From Papiliotrema nemorosa (Eukaryota > Basidiomycota > Tremellomycetes > Tremellales > Rhynchogastremaceae): a stretch of DNA of 64,000 nt. Under the pieces are notes generated by a model that was given only the letters and a program-made list of their open reading frames with translations, was not told the origin of the DNA and made no database searches. The stretch lies in contig JASKOT010000025.1 in assembly GCA_032158125.1 (NCBI GenBank), positions 124,001 through 188,000 of the forward strand, given 5' to 3'. Both the position numbers and the translations under genes were made by a program. The first letter of the stretch is position 1, and every line of letters begins with the position of its first letter. This document shows, in pieces, positions 10,571-21,693 of this stretch.

Positions 10571-13500
10571 TCAATACGGCAGTCCACCCTGTGGATCCCC
10601 TTTGGGCCGCTTACCACCCCCGTTCATGCCCCAGTCCGCCATGGTAGGTTTCTTGAGACCAGGTGGTACACCCCTCCCACCGATACCTCCCATTCCGAGA
10701 CTTCCAGGTGTACCCCCCGCAGGACGATTCGCTCCTGAACCGGCCAGAGCAAAAGGTGGTGGAGGGGGTTTCCCCCCGGCAAGCTTGAACGGCATGGATG
10801 GAGGTCCTCTCCCTCCGCCTCTAGGGAGGCCCCCAGTAGGTCCGCCTCCATACCCATCGTTCAGGCCGCCTCGATGCATACCTGGCCCAGCAGGTGCGCT
10901 TGGTATCCCCATCTGAGGTCTCGGTCTCGGCGCATAAGGATTGCCCATACTTCCCGATCGTCCATTTGCCCAAGCTGGCTCCGTAATCGGTGGCCCAAAC
11001 GCCGCTTGTTGCATGGTAGGTTGCGGTAAGAATGGTTGTTGTGGTTGACCGGGGTACCCGGGCGCATGTCCATAGTTTCCGTGTCCACCATGACCATGCA
11101 GACCATTGCCAAATTGCGGAGGTCGTTGCATGCCGTATCCCGGTTGACCCGTCGACTGCCGTGGTCGCTGAGCAGGTGCAGGCGGTGGATGGTTCTGTTT
11201 CATGGTCATCTCGTGGGAGCTCGATACCGTGATGAGGCCATCTCGTATCTTTTCTGGTTGGACACCACTTGTGAACCAAGCATGCTTCAGAGCTTGTCTA
11301 GGGCTGGGACGTTTCTTGGGGTCGAGCTGGAGCAGCGCCAACATGAGATCAATACCATCCTTCATCATACTGGATGTATCAGTGAAACACAATGCCAAGC
11401 GGGCCCATGACTCACCCCCAAGCACCTGATCGGGCGACGCCACTTAATCGAGGCTCTTTATCGCCTGCAGAGTACTGGTCCCACTTGTGACCCTCCATCC
11501 CCGGAAATCCGGGCAGTTTGGTCCAACCAGGGAATGTCTTCTCGTTCCATGGTCCACACGTGGTAGCAATTTCAATCAACTGATGCTCGTCGTTCGGACC
11601 ACCGGGTAAAATCGGTTCTCTCTTGTAGATCTCGCCTAGGACACATCTATCCAATCAGTGCTGCCAATACAAGAAACATGTGACTCACCCGATGGACCAC
11701 ATATCGACCGCTGGACCATACTTCGTGTCGCCAAGAAGGAGCTCTGGTGCACGATACCATCTCGTCACGACCATGTTCGTGTACTCGTTGGGTGAATGTT
11801 TCGGCAGATTCGTCTCCATCGCTCGAGCTAGACCAAAATCGGCAATCATCAACGTGCCATCGTGTTTGATCAACAAGTTGGCAGTTTTGATATCCCGGTG
11901 CAAGAAACCGCTCTGTCATGAGTATCGAGAACTTCCGCCCATGGATCTGCTCACGTCGTGTATATGGGCTATACCCTCCAACAGCTGCTTCATGAATAAT
12001 TTCGGCATCGAGTGGTTTCGCAGGAAACCGGGATTGGCAAGGAGACCACACAGATCGTGGTCCATATAAGGGAAGACCATGAATACGTCATGTCTGTTGG
12101 ATTTCTCCTTTTTGGCTGGGGCTTGTCAGCTCGAGATACAGCACTGGACGCAGCGCATACAAGGCTCGACGACCATATTGAGGATAGGCACGACATTGGG
12201 GTGATGTAGACTCTTTAAGATTTTGATCTCTCGGATGGTAGTGACTGAAACCTGATTGTCAGCTTCACCCCAGCTTGAGAAATTAGCTCACTCCATCACG
12301 CTGGTTATGTATAATGAGCTTTTTGAGCGCGATGGGAGCCTTGGTCAACCTCTCGACACCCTTTGTGACGACACTAACGGTGAGCTTGATCCAGTCACCC
12401 ATGCCTGATGACTGACCCAAATGTCCCTTCTCCTAGCTTCGCGCCCAGATCATACGCCATGAGCGACGAGGTCCCTTTGAACACCCGTCCGTATGCCTTT
12501 TCCTCTTGATCCAATGTCGGTCTCCTATACCCTTTGGGACACGGAGTCAAACTCGCCACGACACCCACCCGACTGGGCTGAGGGGTGGAAGCTCTCGTAC
12601 TCGGCTTGACGAGGTTTCGATTCGGCGCATGAGGCGCAGACATTGGTGCTGTTCTCACTGCGTCTAGCGCTTTGTTCCTCGGCGGAGTGGACGCCTGCGT
12701 AGCTTGAGACTCTTGGGACTCTTTAGGAGGTTGTGCAGAGGTAGGAAGGGGAGGGGCGGCTTCTTCAGGGGGAGGAGGGGGAGTGAGACTTTGAGGTGCA
12801 GAAGGGGGGTTTGGCGCATATGTGTCCGAGGGAGGGGGTGGTTGAGGTTTGGTGTTCTGTGGTCTGTCGCGGATTTTGAGTTGACGATGAGGGGCATTGT
12901 TACTGTATGGGTTGATGATGGGAGGATCAGGTAAAAGGGGAGGTGTGGCGGGGCGAGGTCTGGTTTGAGTATCAGATATTTCACCATCTTCTGGTGAGGG
13001 GGATCGAGTGGGACTTTGACGTTTGTGATCATCGCGACCGCGATGCCTGCGAGGAGACCTAGAGGGGGATCGACTGGAATATCGGCGCTTGTATGATCTA
13101 TCGCTCTCGTGATGCCTGTCGTTCCTATCGCGCGAGGAATCTCGTCGTGACCGATCAGAAGTGGTAGGATAGTCGTGACTTCTGCGTCGGCCGTCCCAGT
13201 AGCTACGATCGTCTCGAGAGGAGCCGTATCGATCGCGTTCGTCCCGATAATCTCGGGTACCACCATAGTCCCGCCCGTATGGTCCTCCGGGGGGTGAAAA
13301 CCTTCCGTAACTTCTATCGTCGTACCCATCGTATTTCCTATCGTAATCGTCGTATCTCCCCGCACGACCATCCCGACCGCTACTCCTGGAGTCATAATGA
13401 CTGTCCCGTCTGTCATCATATCGACTATGATCTCGCCCATTCGAGATATGATCTTTCCCTGAGTCATATTTAGATGAGCTCAAGGTCGTATCATCGCCCT

Positions 13501-13819
13501 TGGAGCTACCCCAACCTTTGGTCATCTCCCTCTCGGTGTCCCATCCCCCCGTATCACCCGAGCGATGACCCCTTCTAGATCTATCAGATCTATCAGACGA
13601 ATCGGAGATTCTGGGTCTCTTGGCCGGCGGTGCCTCATCTTTCGTCTTGGTCGGACCATCCAAAGGATTCTTCCACGTCCCGTTCGGTTCTGACATTCTG
13701 CTAGGTCCACTAGGAGGGAGATGGGGCAGCTCGCGTGTCCTGGAGGTGGATGATAGGGATGAAGATTGGGTGTGAGAGGCGAAGGAGGAGATGGGCTTAG
13801 GGGGAAGGTCAGGGGGCAT
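10571..13819 (-). CDS. BUR1: Bur1/Cdk9-type cyclin-dependent kinase
   Basis: Seven exons: 12417-13819, 12292-12373, 12161-12251, 11955-12115, 11689-11912, 11416-11646, 10571-11369; 996 aa. Bur1 pairs with cyclin Bur2, phosphorylates the RNA polymerase II CTD and Spt5, and acts in the nucleus. The kinase domain starts after about residue 455: [14 protein letters not shown] (P-loop), IALKKLI (lysine), [31 protein letters not shown] (catalytic loop), IADFGLA, then [18 protein letters not shown] (T-loop threonine), and [20 protein letters not shown] favours Bur1/Cdk9 over Ctk1. The roughly 450-residue N-terminal extension is Arg/Ser/Asp-rich ([13 protein letters not shown]), like Cdk12/13 RS regions; the C-terminal tail is Gly/Pro/Gln-rich. 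All seven exons join in frame. Ctk1/Lsk1 is the alternative because of the RS region. Confidence 0.85.
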
Positions 13820-14198
13820 GTCGAATCAAGAAGATGTTGGGTGTTATGGAGTGCTCAACCCTTGTGTTTCGACCAACATAAGGCGCGCCACTGAGGAGGT
13901 TTTTTTTCCTAAGCCCAATGGATCTCTGTAAGCCAAGCGAATCCGTTTTGATGTGGTTTTGGTAAGATGTAGACAATGACAATGGGCGAGAATGACAAGA
14001 ACGAGGGTCCAACGTTGAAACAATCAGCGGCGAAGTCGAAGGTGGGTCATATCACGTGACATGCAGCATCTGGCACTTCCAAGTCTCGGACGATGCATCA
14101 CAAGTACCTCTGCATAGACCAGGCGAAGCGCGCTCGGAACGCGAGCGACTACTCCAGTGAATTATTATTCGGTGCACATCGAGGTGGAGAGCAATGAA
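13820..14198. other. Intergenic: promoter side of BUR1
   Basis: 379 bp between the BUR1 start and the stop of the rhamnose mutarotase gene, both on the minus strand. It includes a T8 run near 13901-13908. No gene seen. Confidence 0.5.
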
Positions 14199-14798
14199 TC
14201 ATGCCTCGAACCGGAATACCTCTTCAGCTACGCTCCACCATCCAGGTCCCTTCTCTGACCCAATAGCTCCGGGCACAAAGCTCTCCTGCATCCCGTCCGT
14301 CATCTAGTCGTCAGTCTCTGTTCGAAAAAGCACCTTTGTCGTGGGAGAATTCAGGGGCTTGAGGTCTGACTCACAGTCCACCATTGTCGAGTCTTCTCGT
14401 CCTCTTTGATCTTTTCCATATCGGATTCAAAGTTCTCCGGAGGACCAATGTATCGCATATGGGCGATCAGCAGATTCATAGGTTCAAAGAAATGTATCGA
14501 GTAGTCTGAGTATCAGCCTTGTTGCTCGATGAGGTGCGGGGAGACTTGCCGACAATGTTGGCTCGTCGGATTGTAGCTAGTACTTCGGGCCACACGTCCG
14601 CGTGTACCTTTTCTCAGCACACATTCTTGGGAAGCTGATGATCCGACAGGTCGAGCCGAGGTGAAATACAGGTGCGTGAGGTGGACTCACCTTTTTGTAC
14701 TCTGCCAAATGCTCCGGACGGACTTTTATAACCTGACAGATCCTCTTCCCCTCGTTCGTCTTGGGCAAAGTCGATCCAGTCGTAGTGTTGGTCGCCAT
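14199..14798 (-). CDS. L-rhamnose mutarotase family protein (RhaM, former DUF718)
   Basis: Four exons: 14691-14798, 14550-14607, 14375-14505, 14199-14303; 133 aa, a little longer than the usual 104-110 because of the N-terminus. RhaM interconverts the alpha and beta anomers of L-rhamnose ahead of isomerase or dehydrogenase steps. Family landmarks are KRICQVIKVRPEHLAEYKK, HADVWPEVLATIRRANIVDY, FEPMNLLIAHMRYIG, KTRQWWT and VPGAIGSEKGPGWWSVAEEVF. The domain is complete with no cofactor or membrane segment, so a small cytosolic enzyme is expected. The second intron (14506-14549) uses a GC donor (GCAAGT), needed for the frame. The gene shares a 164-bp divergent promoter with the METTL26-like gene. 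Physiological substrate in a fungus is inferred from the family. Confidence 0.88.
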
Positions 14799-14962
14799 TG
14801 TGTTTGTCTATACTGCTTGTCGACAGAACCGTCAGTGATGGAAGCTCAAGTATTTCGATGGTGTCTCGAGCACACACAACCACGGGATAGGAGTTGAGAC
14901 CGGGCCGAATGGTGGGACGGTTAAAAGATCAACCGAATTCGACTCATCATCTTGCTCGCAGT
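14799..14962. promoter_or_regulatory. Short bidirectional promoter
   Basis: 164 bp separate the start codons of the rhamnose mutarotase gene (minus) and the METTL26-like gene (plus), so the two promoters must overlap. No TATA box is obvious. Confidence 0.55.
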
Positions 14963-15856
14963 ATGTCCTACCCCTCCATCATCTCACAGCCGGGTAAGCA
15001 CCGAAGCATGCCATGCGCACGAGCTTATCTCAGGCTCGGCCCAGAGGAACCTTCAACCTATTATCGACGCGCTGAGTCCGTTGTTGGACGCCGACAAGGG
15101 ATCAAAGCAGAGTAGGATTTTGGAGCTCGCCTCGTACCCTTATGAACACATCTCGTCTTTCGCCCAACGATGGCCGGAAGTAGAATGGCAGGGCACCTGT
15201 AGAGATGACAAAGAATTACAGTGAGTGATACCTCCATAGGATGGCGAAACTGAGTACAGGCACGTCCAGGAAAAGCTATTCGCATCTGGATCGTCGGGTG
15301 AAGCGGGCCCATCGTCTAATCTCAGACCACCTCGGAGGCTGGACGTATCGGACGCGAATGATTGGAACGACGTTTTCTCTCATACGACGGCTCTCTGGAC
15401 AGATGATCCCGTCTTTGGAGGTGTCATCGCTCGTAGGTTCTCCGGGGCCTCTATCGCTCGTCTCTAGGAGTCGATGCTGAACCAAGAGTGAATCTGATCC
15501 ATTGTTGCCCTTCGGATGTACCGGAAAACATCTTTCGTCACCTCTCGCCTAGATCAGACAAAGGTAGGAAGCTGCTCGACCCGATGCACGGCTGGATAGC
15601 GGCATACGGTCCGTACAAAAACGACGACGGGTCATACAAGTCTCCAGCAGATCAAGAGGTGAGGTTACTGCAGGCCCCAAACGCTGTATGCTCATCGTAG
15701 TTTGACAAGAGCTACATCAAAGCCAAAGATGACTCCCTTGGATTGAGGACGATTCAGAGCATCACCGCCCTCGCGGAGAAATGGGGGTTTGTCGAGGAGT
15801 CGCGGCGAGAGATGCCCAAGGGGAATATGTGGGTGGTATGGCGTGTCGAGGGATGA
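14963..15856 (+). CDS. METTL26/UPF0585 (DUF938) SAM-dependent methyltransferase-like protein
   Basis: Five exons: 14963-14993, 15034-15220, 15260-15432, 15468-15658, 15701-15856; 245 aa. DUF938 proteins have a class I methyltransferase fold; the substrate is unknown. Landmarks: SAQRNLQPIIDALSPLL, ILELASYPYEHISSFAQRWP (the motif I region, where most members have a LExxSGTGQH-like sequence), NLIHCCP, LLDPMHGWIAAYGPYKNDDG, DDSLGLRTIQSITALAEKWG and EMPKGNMWVVWRVEG at the end. The glycine-rich SAM loop is replaced by ELASYPYEH, so SAM binding may be altered. Introns are short (35-42 nt; the third is 35 nt). Confidence 0.85.
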
Positions 15857-16302
15857 CTCTCGCCCCTCTTGCATACGCGTATGATACAAGTGTTCACCCT
15901 CCGGCCCATCCTTTGTCCTATGCATGTCGCGGTGCTCCTCATCACCCTTGTCAAGGGTATAGGGGGGGTAGCCCTCATATGGGTGATTGTTGCCACCCGC
16001 ATCTTTCTGCATTCGTCACTCTGTTTTCGTCTCAAACACGTTTATTGCTCCATCTCAATTCAAATCCCACTCCTGTCCAGCAACTCGTCACCTCTTGGAC
16101 CACCATCGACATCGCCTCGAGCAGCGGTAGATCAATCTCAGCATCTGAACCGTCTGGTGCATGTCCACAGCCTTGAATCCGTTTTCCCAAGTCACCTGGA
16201 CCAATCCCGCCAAAGGTGATTCATCAAACCCTTCGGTCCGTCTCTTCCGGCTGGACTTGTTCTTTTGTTATCACTCTATCGACGCAACCTGCCAGATAAT
16301 CA
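15857..16302. other. Intergenic: promoter of the Pho80-like cyclin gene
   Basis: 446 bp between two plus-strand genes, pyrimidine-rich toward 16250. No gene or strong motif was seen, apart from one TTGCCACCC at about 15988-15996 that partly matches a PACE-like element. Confidence 0.45.
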
Positions 16303-17804
16303 ATGGAAGTCGACCATGCTTCCGCCGAGCCGGGAAACCAAGCTTCTTCTAGCTCTACACACATCACTGCCGCTCAACCCATAAATGGTTCTCAGGATGA
16401 AAACGCCTCTTCTTCATCTTCCGAAGCGGGACCTTCGCGTCGGAGATCTTCATCTTCACATCGCACTCGTCGAGCTTCACAGGTCCATGCTGCTCCCACA
16501 CAGTCTACCCCGCCTGCGTCTCGTGCAGCATATCGACACGCATCTCCCGAGACTGCCTTGTCGCCTAATCGACCTTCCACCCCTCATCTAGACCTGGCTA
16601 CTTACCCCACCACAACGCTACTCCGCCTCCTCGCTAGTCTCTTACAGCAAATAGCCACCTCAAACGACCAATTGCGCCCAGAATTCGAAGATGAAGATGA
16701 AGATATGGACATGTCACATACGTCCGAATCGAGATCCACCAATAGTCTACCCCATCCATCCCCTACCACGGCTCTTTTCGATCAACCCAACGAGAAACCC
16801 CACGCATCGCTCTTGGATGAACCTCTACCTCTATTCTCCGCGAGCAGAGTGAGCTTGTCACATCCCTCCAGCTTGCTCTCTTTTCACGCGAGACACGTCC
16901 CTTCGATCAGTATCGAGGCGTATCTCCTACGGATATTGAAATACTGCCCAACGACCAACGAGGTCTTCCTGGGATTATTGGTGTATTTCGATAGGATGTC
17001 TAGACTGGGTACACCGGCGGGAGTCGGTGGAGAAGCGGCAGGGGCCAAAAAGGGTATAGGAAGGGGATTCGCCATTGACAGTTATAACGTGCACAGGCTG
17101 GTCATTGCCGGGGTGACGGTCGCCTCAAAGTTCTTCTCTGGTGAGTGGTCATGTAATTGTTGAAACTCTGCCTGTCGAGCAGTTCTTGGGAGCGGTGCTG
17201 ACTCCCAGATGTATTCTACACCAACTCGAGGTACGCCAAAGTGGGCGGTCTACCATCACACGAATTAAATCAACTCGAGTTGCAATTCTTGTTATTGAAC
17301 GATTTCCGCCTGGTCATCCCGCCTGATGAAATGCAACGGTATGGAGATAGGTTGTTGGGCTACTGGGAGTCTAGAGAGGCCGAGGTTGCTGCGGCCCCAC
17401 CACCACCTCAGCCAAGCGGGATGGAGGTAGAAGCTCCAGAAACCAGGGGTCGATCTTCGCGCCCTTCTGTATCGGACGCTGCAGCGACAGAATCAGCCTC
17501 GGCCTCGACATCCAGGCAAAGGTCGTCCACCACTCAACAATCACCTACGCGATCTCAATCGCAACCTCATCCTCAGCGTCCGATCGAGCATAGATCCAAC
17601 TCGACCATCGCTCAACCCATTCCGACGCCCGTTGTAGCTACCGCACCACGGCACGTGCGTGACAGTAAACCAGCATCACCTTCAGTGTCTTTTGCTGAAC
17701 CATCCCGCCCCCGACATGGGACAAGTGGGGGAGTTCGAAATTGGGCTAGCAATACAACACCCGGCGCAGTGAGCAGTGGAGGAGAGGCGGTTGTCGCAGA
17801 GTAG
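16303..17804 (+). CDS. Pho80-like (PCL family) cyclin
   Basis: Exons 16303-17140 and 17209-17804 (68-nt intron), 477 aa. The central domain matches Pho80-type cyclins: VPSISIEAYLLRILKYCPTT, VFLGLLVYFDRMSR, FAIDSYNVHRLVIAGVTVAS, KFFSDVFYTNSRYAKVGG, then LPSHELNQLELQFLLLNDFR and LVIPPDEMQRYGD. Such cyclins bind the CDK Pho85 and control phosphate signalling and other nutrient responses. The first 170 residues are Ser-rich with an acidic patch (DEDEDMDM), and the last 140 are Ser/Pro/Gln-rich; both look disordered and phosphorylatable. The splice junction falls inside the conserved KFFS/DVFY block, which supports it. Which PCL subgroup it belongs to cannot be decided by eye. Confidence 0.88.
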
Positions 17805-18300
17805 GGTTATATGGCCAGAGGAGGTTGAGCATCACAAGGGGGAGGTACCCATTGTCCAATCTTTCAATAATGACCACACTATTAGATCATCGTATGATGC
17901 CATAGACATCTCCCCGTTGCATGCAGGGTCCCATTAGAGCATCAGATACATCATCGATGAGGGTGATGTGTCGGTTTCATTGTCCATCAACCCGTGTTTG
18001 CGGGAGGATCGAAAGGGGTCGATCGCTTTGTGAGGGGTTATTTGATGTCCCTGGGTTGCGACTTGCTTGTAGATGTCTCGACGTGCCTAGATGGACCATC
18101 CTGTTGTCTGTCTGTCGAGGAGGATCGACGAGGGATGCTGCGGTTTGATGCTTGGCTTGGGTAGGGATTGTCCTTGGCAAGTAGGATGAAAAGGGGGTCG
18201 ACGTTGATTATTGACACCCTCTTCGTCTCCTTCTCCCCTCTTATCTCTCTCCATGGCATAACTCATCCCCCCCATCCACCTCTTTACAATCGCATCCAGC
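17805..18300. other. Intergenic: promoter of the permease gene
   Basis: 496 bp between two plus-strand genes. A CT-rich stretch (18218-18250) precedes the permease start, as is common in fungal promoters. No gene seen. Confidence 0.45.
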
Positions 18301-21239
18301 ATGCCAGACCCACCTGTTCGACCGCCTCTGCGGCAGGAATCAACATACGACACGACGACGACGACGAGTACAAGTTCTGGGTCCACCTTATCATACCCCC
18401 CTTCCGCCGCTCCTACCCCTTTCAACACCTACATCCAAGATCCATCAACCCTCACCACTCAATCTATACTCGATGATACAGCCCAGACCCCATCGTATGA
18501 CCGTTCATACGACTATGACACTTCTCAACCTTCAGAAGTGCTATATGATCAATCGGAAATCTCCATCGATCCATCGTACACCACGACCTCCTCCCGACAC
18601 CACTCATTCAACTCTCACCAATCTCAGACACACCTCTTATCTTCCCCTTCCCGAGTAGACTCCTCAACTTCTGTGCCATTCTCCACTCGACCTATCCCTG
18701 CTCCACTGTTGAGTCTCCGCAACTCGACCAACGGGAACGGCAGCGATGCCTTATCGACCCAGTCTTCTATCCCTATCACGCCTACGCCGAGTGGAGCAGC
18801 AAGCTCAGGAGCCTCGACATCCACTTCGACAAAGTTGATCTTTACAGAATCGGCGGAACAGGTCACTCATCATGGAGAGAGACCATTGAATCAGGAACAG
18901 AGAGACAAAGCCAGGTTGCAGCAGTTGGGGTATGATCAAGTTCTCGGACGAGATTATACCTTTTGGTCCAGTCTGGCCATCTCCACTGTGAACATAGGCT
19001 GTCTTCAGGTGAGTGTCAGGTCTTGACGTTGCCTTCCTTATCATGGTGGAAGAAGGCTAACGAAAAGGGAGTCATATACGGTGTATACGGGGCGTACAGT
19101 TACGGAGGCCCAATGATGATCGTGAGTCCTCACTTCCATCCCTCTCAATAACTTTTTCACAGCATATCTCTGTAAAAGGACATCGGCTGACAGGCAGCTC
19201 ATCGCATGGCCGGTATCCGGCTTCTTCTCCCTCTTCCTCGTATTATCTTTGGGAGAACTCGCCTCTGCGTATCCCGTATCGGGCGCAATGGCATCATGGG
19301 CTTGGAAACTCGCTCGAGGTGGGATCGGAGGAGAAAGAGGCTGGGGTTGGCTGATGGGTGGGACTGTACTTGGTGGACATATAGGAAACGCCCTGTTGGT
19401 CTCGTGGCAAATCACCAACATTATCGCGGGTACGATGCAGATGGCATTCGATTACGAGCCACAAGCATGGCAAGGGGTTTGCTTCTACCTTGTGAGTTGT
19501 CTTCCAACCAGTGTCTAGCCAAGTGGGAATTGTGTTGGCTCACACTCAGGGGGTGATGCTGATCTGCGGTGTCGTGGGATCGACAGGATGGGGAAGGTCA
19601 CATCGATTCTGGCTTCTCTGTGGGGCTTACTTTCTCGCCGTGTATCTGATCCTCAACGTGTCAATACTGACAACGATCGTCCGGTGAGTCAAGTCTCTTC
19701 TTCAAGTTCTTGGTTGCTGATGGTCAGCAACCCAAAACACGCAATCTCCACCGAATTCTTCAACACTACAGGCTGGTCCTCCAAGCCATATGTGTATATC
19801 CTCGGGTGGCAATACTGCACCATTGCCACAGGAGCGGATGCATCGGCACACATGGCCGAAGAGACTCAACGACCCGCTAGGAATGTACCCAACGCCATGG
19901 TCTGTTCCATTGTTGTCAATTACGTATTGGGCTATATCGTGAGCTGTTCCGTTTCTCCCGTCTGATTCAGCTCACTTTAGGCCATGGTGTTACTCCTCCT
20001 AGCGGTCAAATCGGACGACATCATCGCTATTTCACAACACAACTTCCCGTTCGGTTACATCCTGGCCAAAGCTATCAATCCCACTGGCGCGATTGCCATC
20101 TGCTCACTCCTCATCATTCTCCTTGTAATTCAAGTCATGGCTCAACTCCAAGCTTCTTCCCGATTCGTCTTTGCCCTGGCTCGTGATAATGCTATGCCCT
20201 TCGCGGAGAGTATACGATGGACCAACAAGTACAAACAACCGATCATCGCCAACTGGGTGGTCATTGCTTTATGCGTGCCTTTCTGCTTGTTGACCATTGC
20301 GGGCAAGGGAACATTGTACTCGGTACTTGCGGTGACCGCGGCGTCTTTAAGTTTTGTTGGCTACGTCAGTGACCCTCGTCTGCTCTGCGTTCTTTTTGAG
20401 CTGACGATCAGCTTGTACCGCTCATCTTGTACCTTTTATCGCGTAAAGATCTCCAGACGGAAGGAAGAAGCTCCTGGTCGCTCCGCCGTTTCAGGTGAGA
20501 CGTGCAGATCAAGTTCCTGGTAGTAACTCACTCTCAGCAAACCATCTGCGTGTCTGGGCATATTGTACGGTCTGGGAGTGATTGTTACCCAGATGTTCCC
20601 CGGTAGACGGCCTGTCTCTGCCCGTGCGTTGCTCCTGAATCGTGGGCAGTGTAGCCTCGACTGACGGTACAGAAAACGCCAGTTGGAGTCCTCTCATTCT
20701 CGCTGGAACAGGTCTCACCTGTCTTCTCACCTGGAAGCTATACGGTGAATGATCCCGTTCTCCTTCCTGCCTTTGCCTTGACTGATTTCCCAGGGAATAA
20801 GCATTATTCAGGTCCCATTCGAGCGCTCACCAAATGGGAAACAGGCGTAGAAATCGACCTCCAATCTGCCCTTGCCTCGTCACGATCTCGACCGACGAAC
20901 GGTTCACAATCTGACGATACGCCCCGAGCAAGAGTCGAAACTGTCCCTATCACTACATACGAGAATAAATCGGCCGAAGAGCACGGGATACCTCATTCGG
21001 TGATTATTCATCCTGCTGGTAGGGTTGTTCCGGGTGAAGAGTCGGAATGGACAGAATGGACAGATATGACTGATTCGAGGGTGTCGAGTGTTGACGTCGT
21101 CGATGTGGATGTGGAGGTGGATGCGGCGGACGATCAACGGTCACAGGTTAGGAGTAGAGGTGGGAGGTTGAGTAGCGGGATAGGGAGAGACAGTGTAGGG
21201 AGGATAAGTGAAGAATACGACGAAGGGGATAAAAAATGA
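18301..21239 (+). CDS. APC-superfamily amino acid/GABA/choline permease
   Basis: Ten exons (18301-19008, 19068-19121, 19198-19491, 19550-19683, 19728-19938, 19981-20364, 20412-20494, 20538-20602, 20673-20744, 20794-21239), 816 aa. The transport core (about residues 220-665) begins LGRDYTFWSSLAISTVNIG and GVIYGVYGAYSYGGPMMI, then SLGELASAYPVSGAMASWAW (the conserved APC signature), TGADASAHMAEETQRPARN, and FALARDNAMPFAESI, with about 12 hydrophobic helices. This fits the fungal GABA/choline/amino-acid permeases of the plasma or vacuolar membrane. Unusually long soluble ends flank it: about 220 Ser/Thr/Pro residues in front and a 150-residue acidic tail rich in Ser/Asp/Arg. The last exon is joined through a 49-nt intron at 20745-20793, which avoids an early stop. 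The substrate cannot be told from the sequence. Confidence 0.88.
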
Positions 21240-21693
21240 GGCGGACGAAAGGTGTTTAGGATCTTTTGGGCTTTACTGTCAAGTTGGACAGATTGAGTCT
21301 ATGGTAGCGGTGGACAAACCTCGATATTGTAATCTCGGGATTGGGGAGATCATCTGGGAACATCTTTGTGATTATCTTGTCGCCATTGTACAATAGTATC
21401 AGTATTCAAAGGTAGCAAAGGGCGTGTACAATAATGTCGTATGGGCGCACATGAATACTCTTGTACCAAGCATTGCCACGCTGCACAGAAAAAGTGAGGC
21501 TCCGATGGTGGATGTGCATGTGATTGGTCGCGCAACAGGCTCATCTTGGTCTGGTCGTGACTTGCCGTGAGTATTGATCAAAGCTGCCAATTTGACCCAT
21601 TTCATTTCCTAATTTGAGATATACAGTACAACCAACTCTCTTCTCAATGTAATCGAGCAATCACGCTACCACTGCCATGCAGCCTGCCACTGT
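21240..21693. other. Convergent intergenic region
   Basis: 454 bp between the stops of the permease (plus) and urease (minus). It should hold both 3' UTRs. No gene seen. Confidence 0.5.

Noticed and set aside
16303..21239. Functional gene cluster of cyclin, permease and urease for nutrient control
   Set aside because: The themes (phosphate, amino acid, urea) are suggestive, but adjacency alone is weak evidence in a gene-dense fungal genome and no shared promoter motif was seen.
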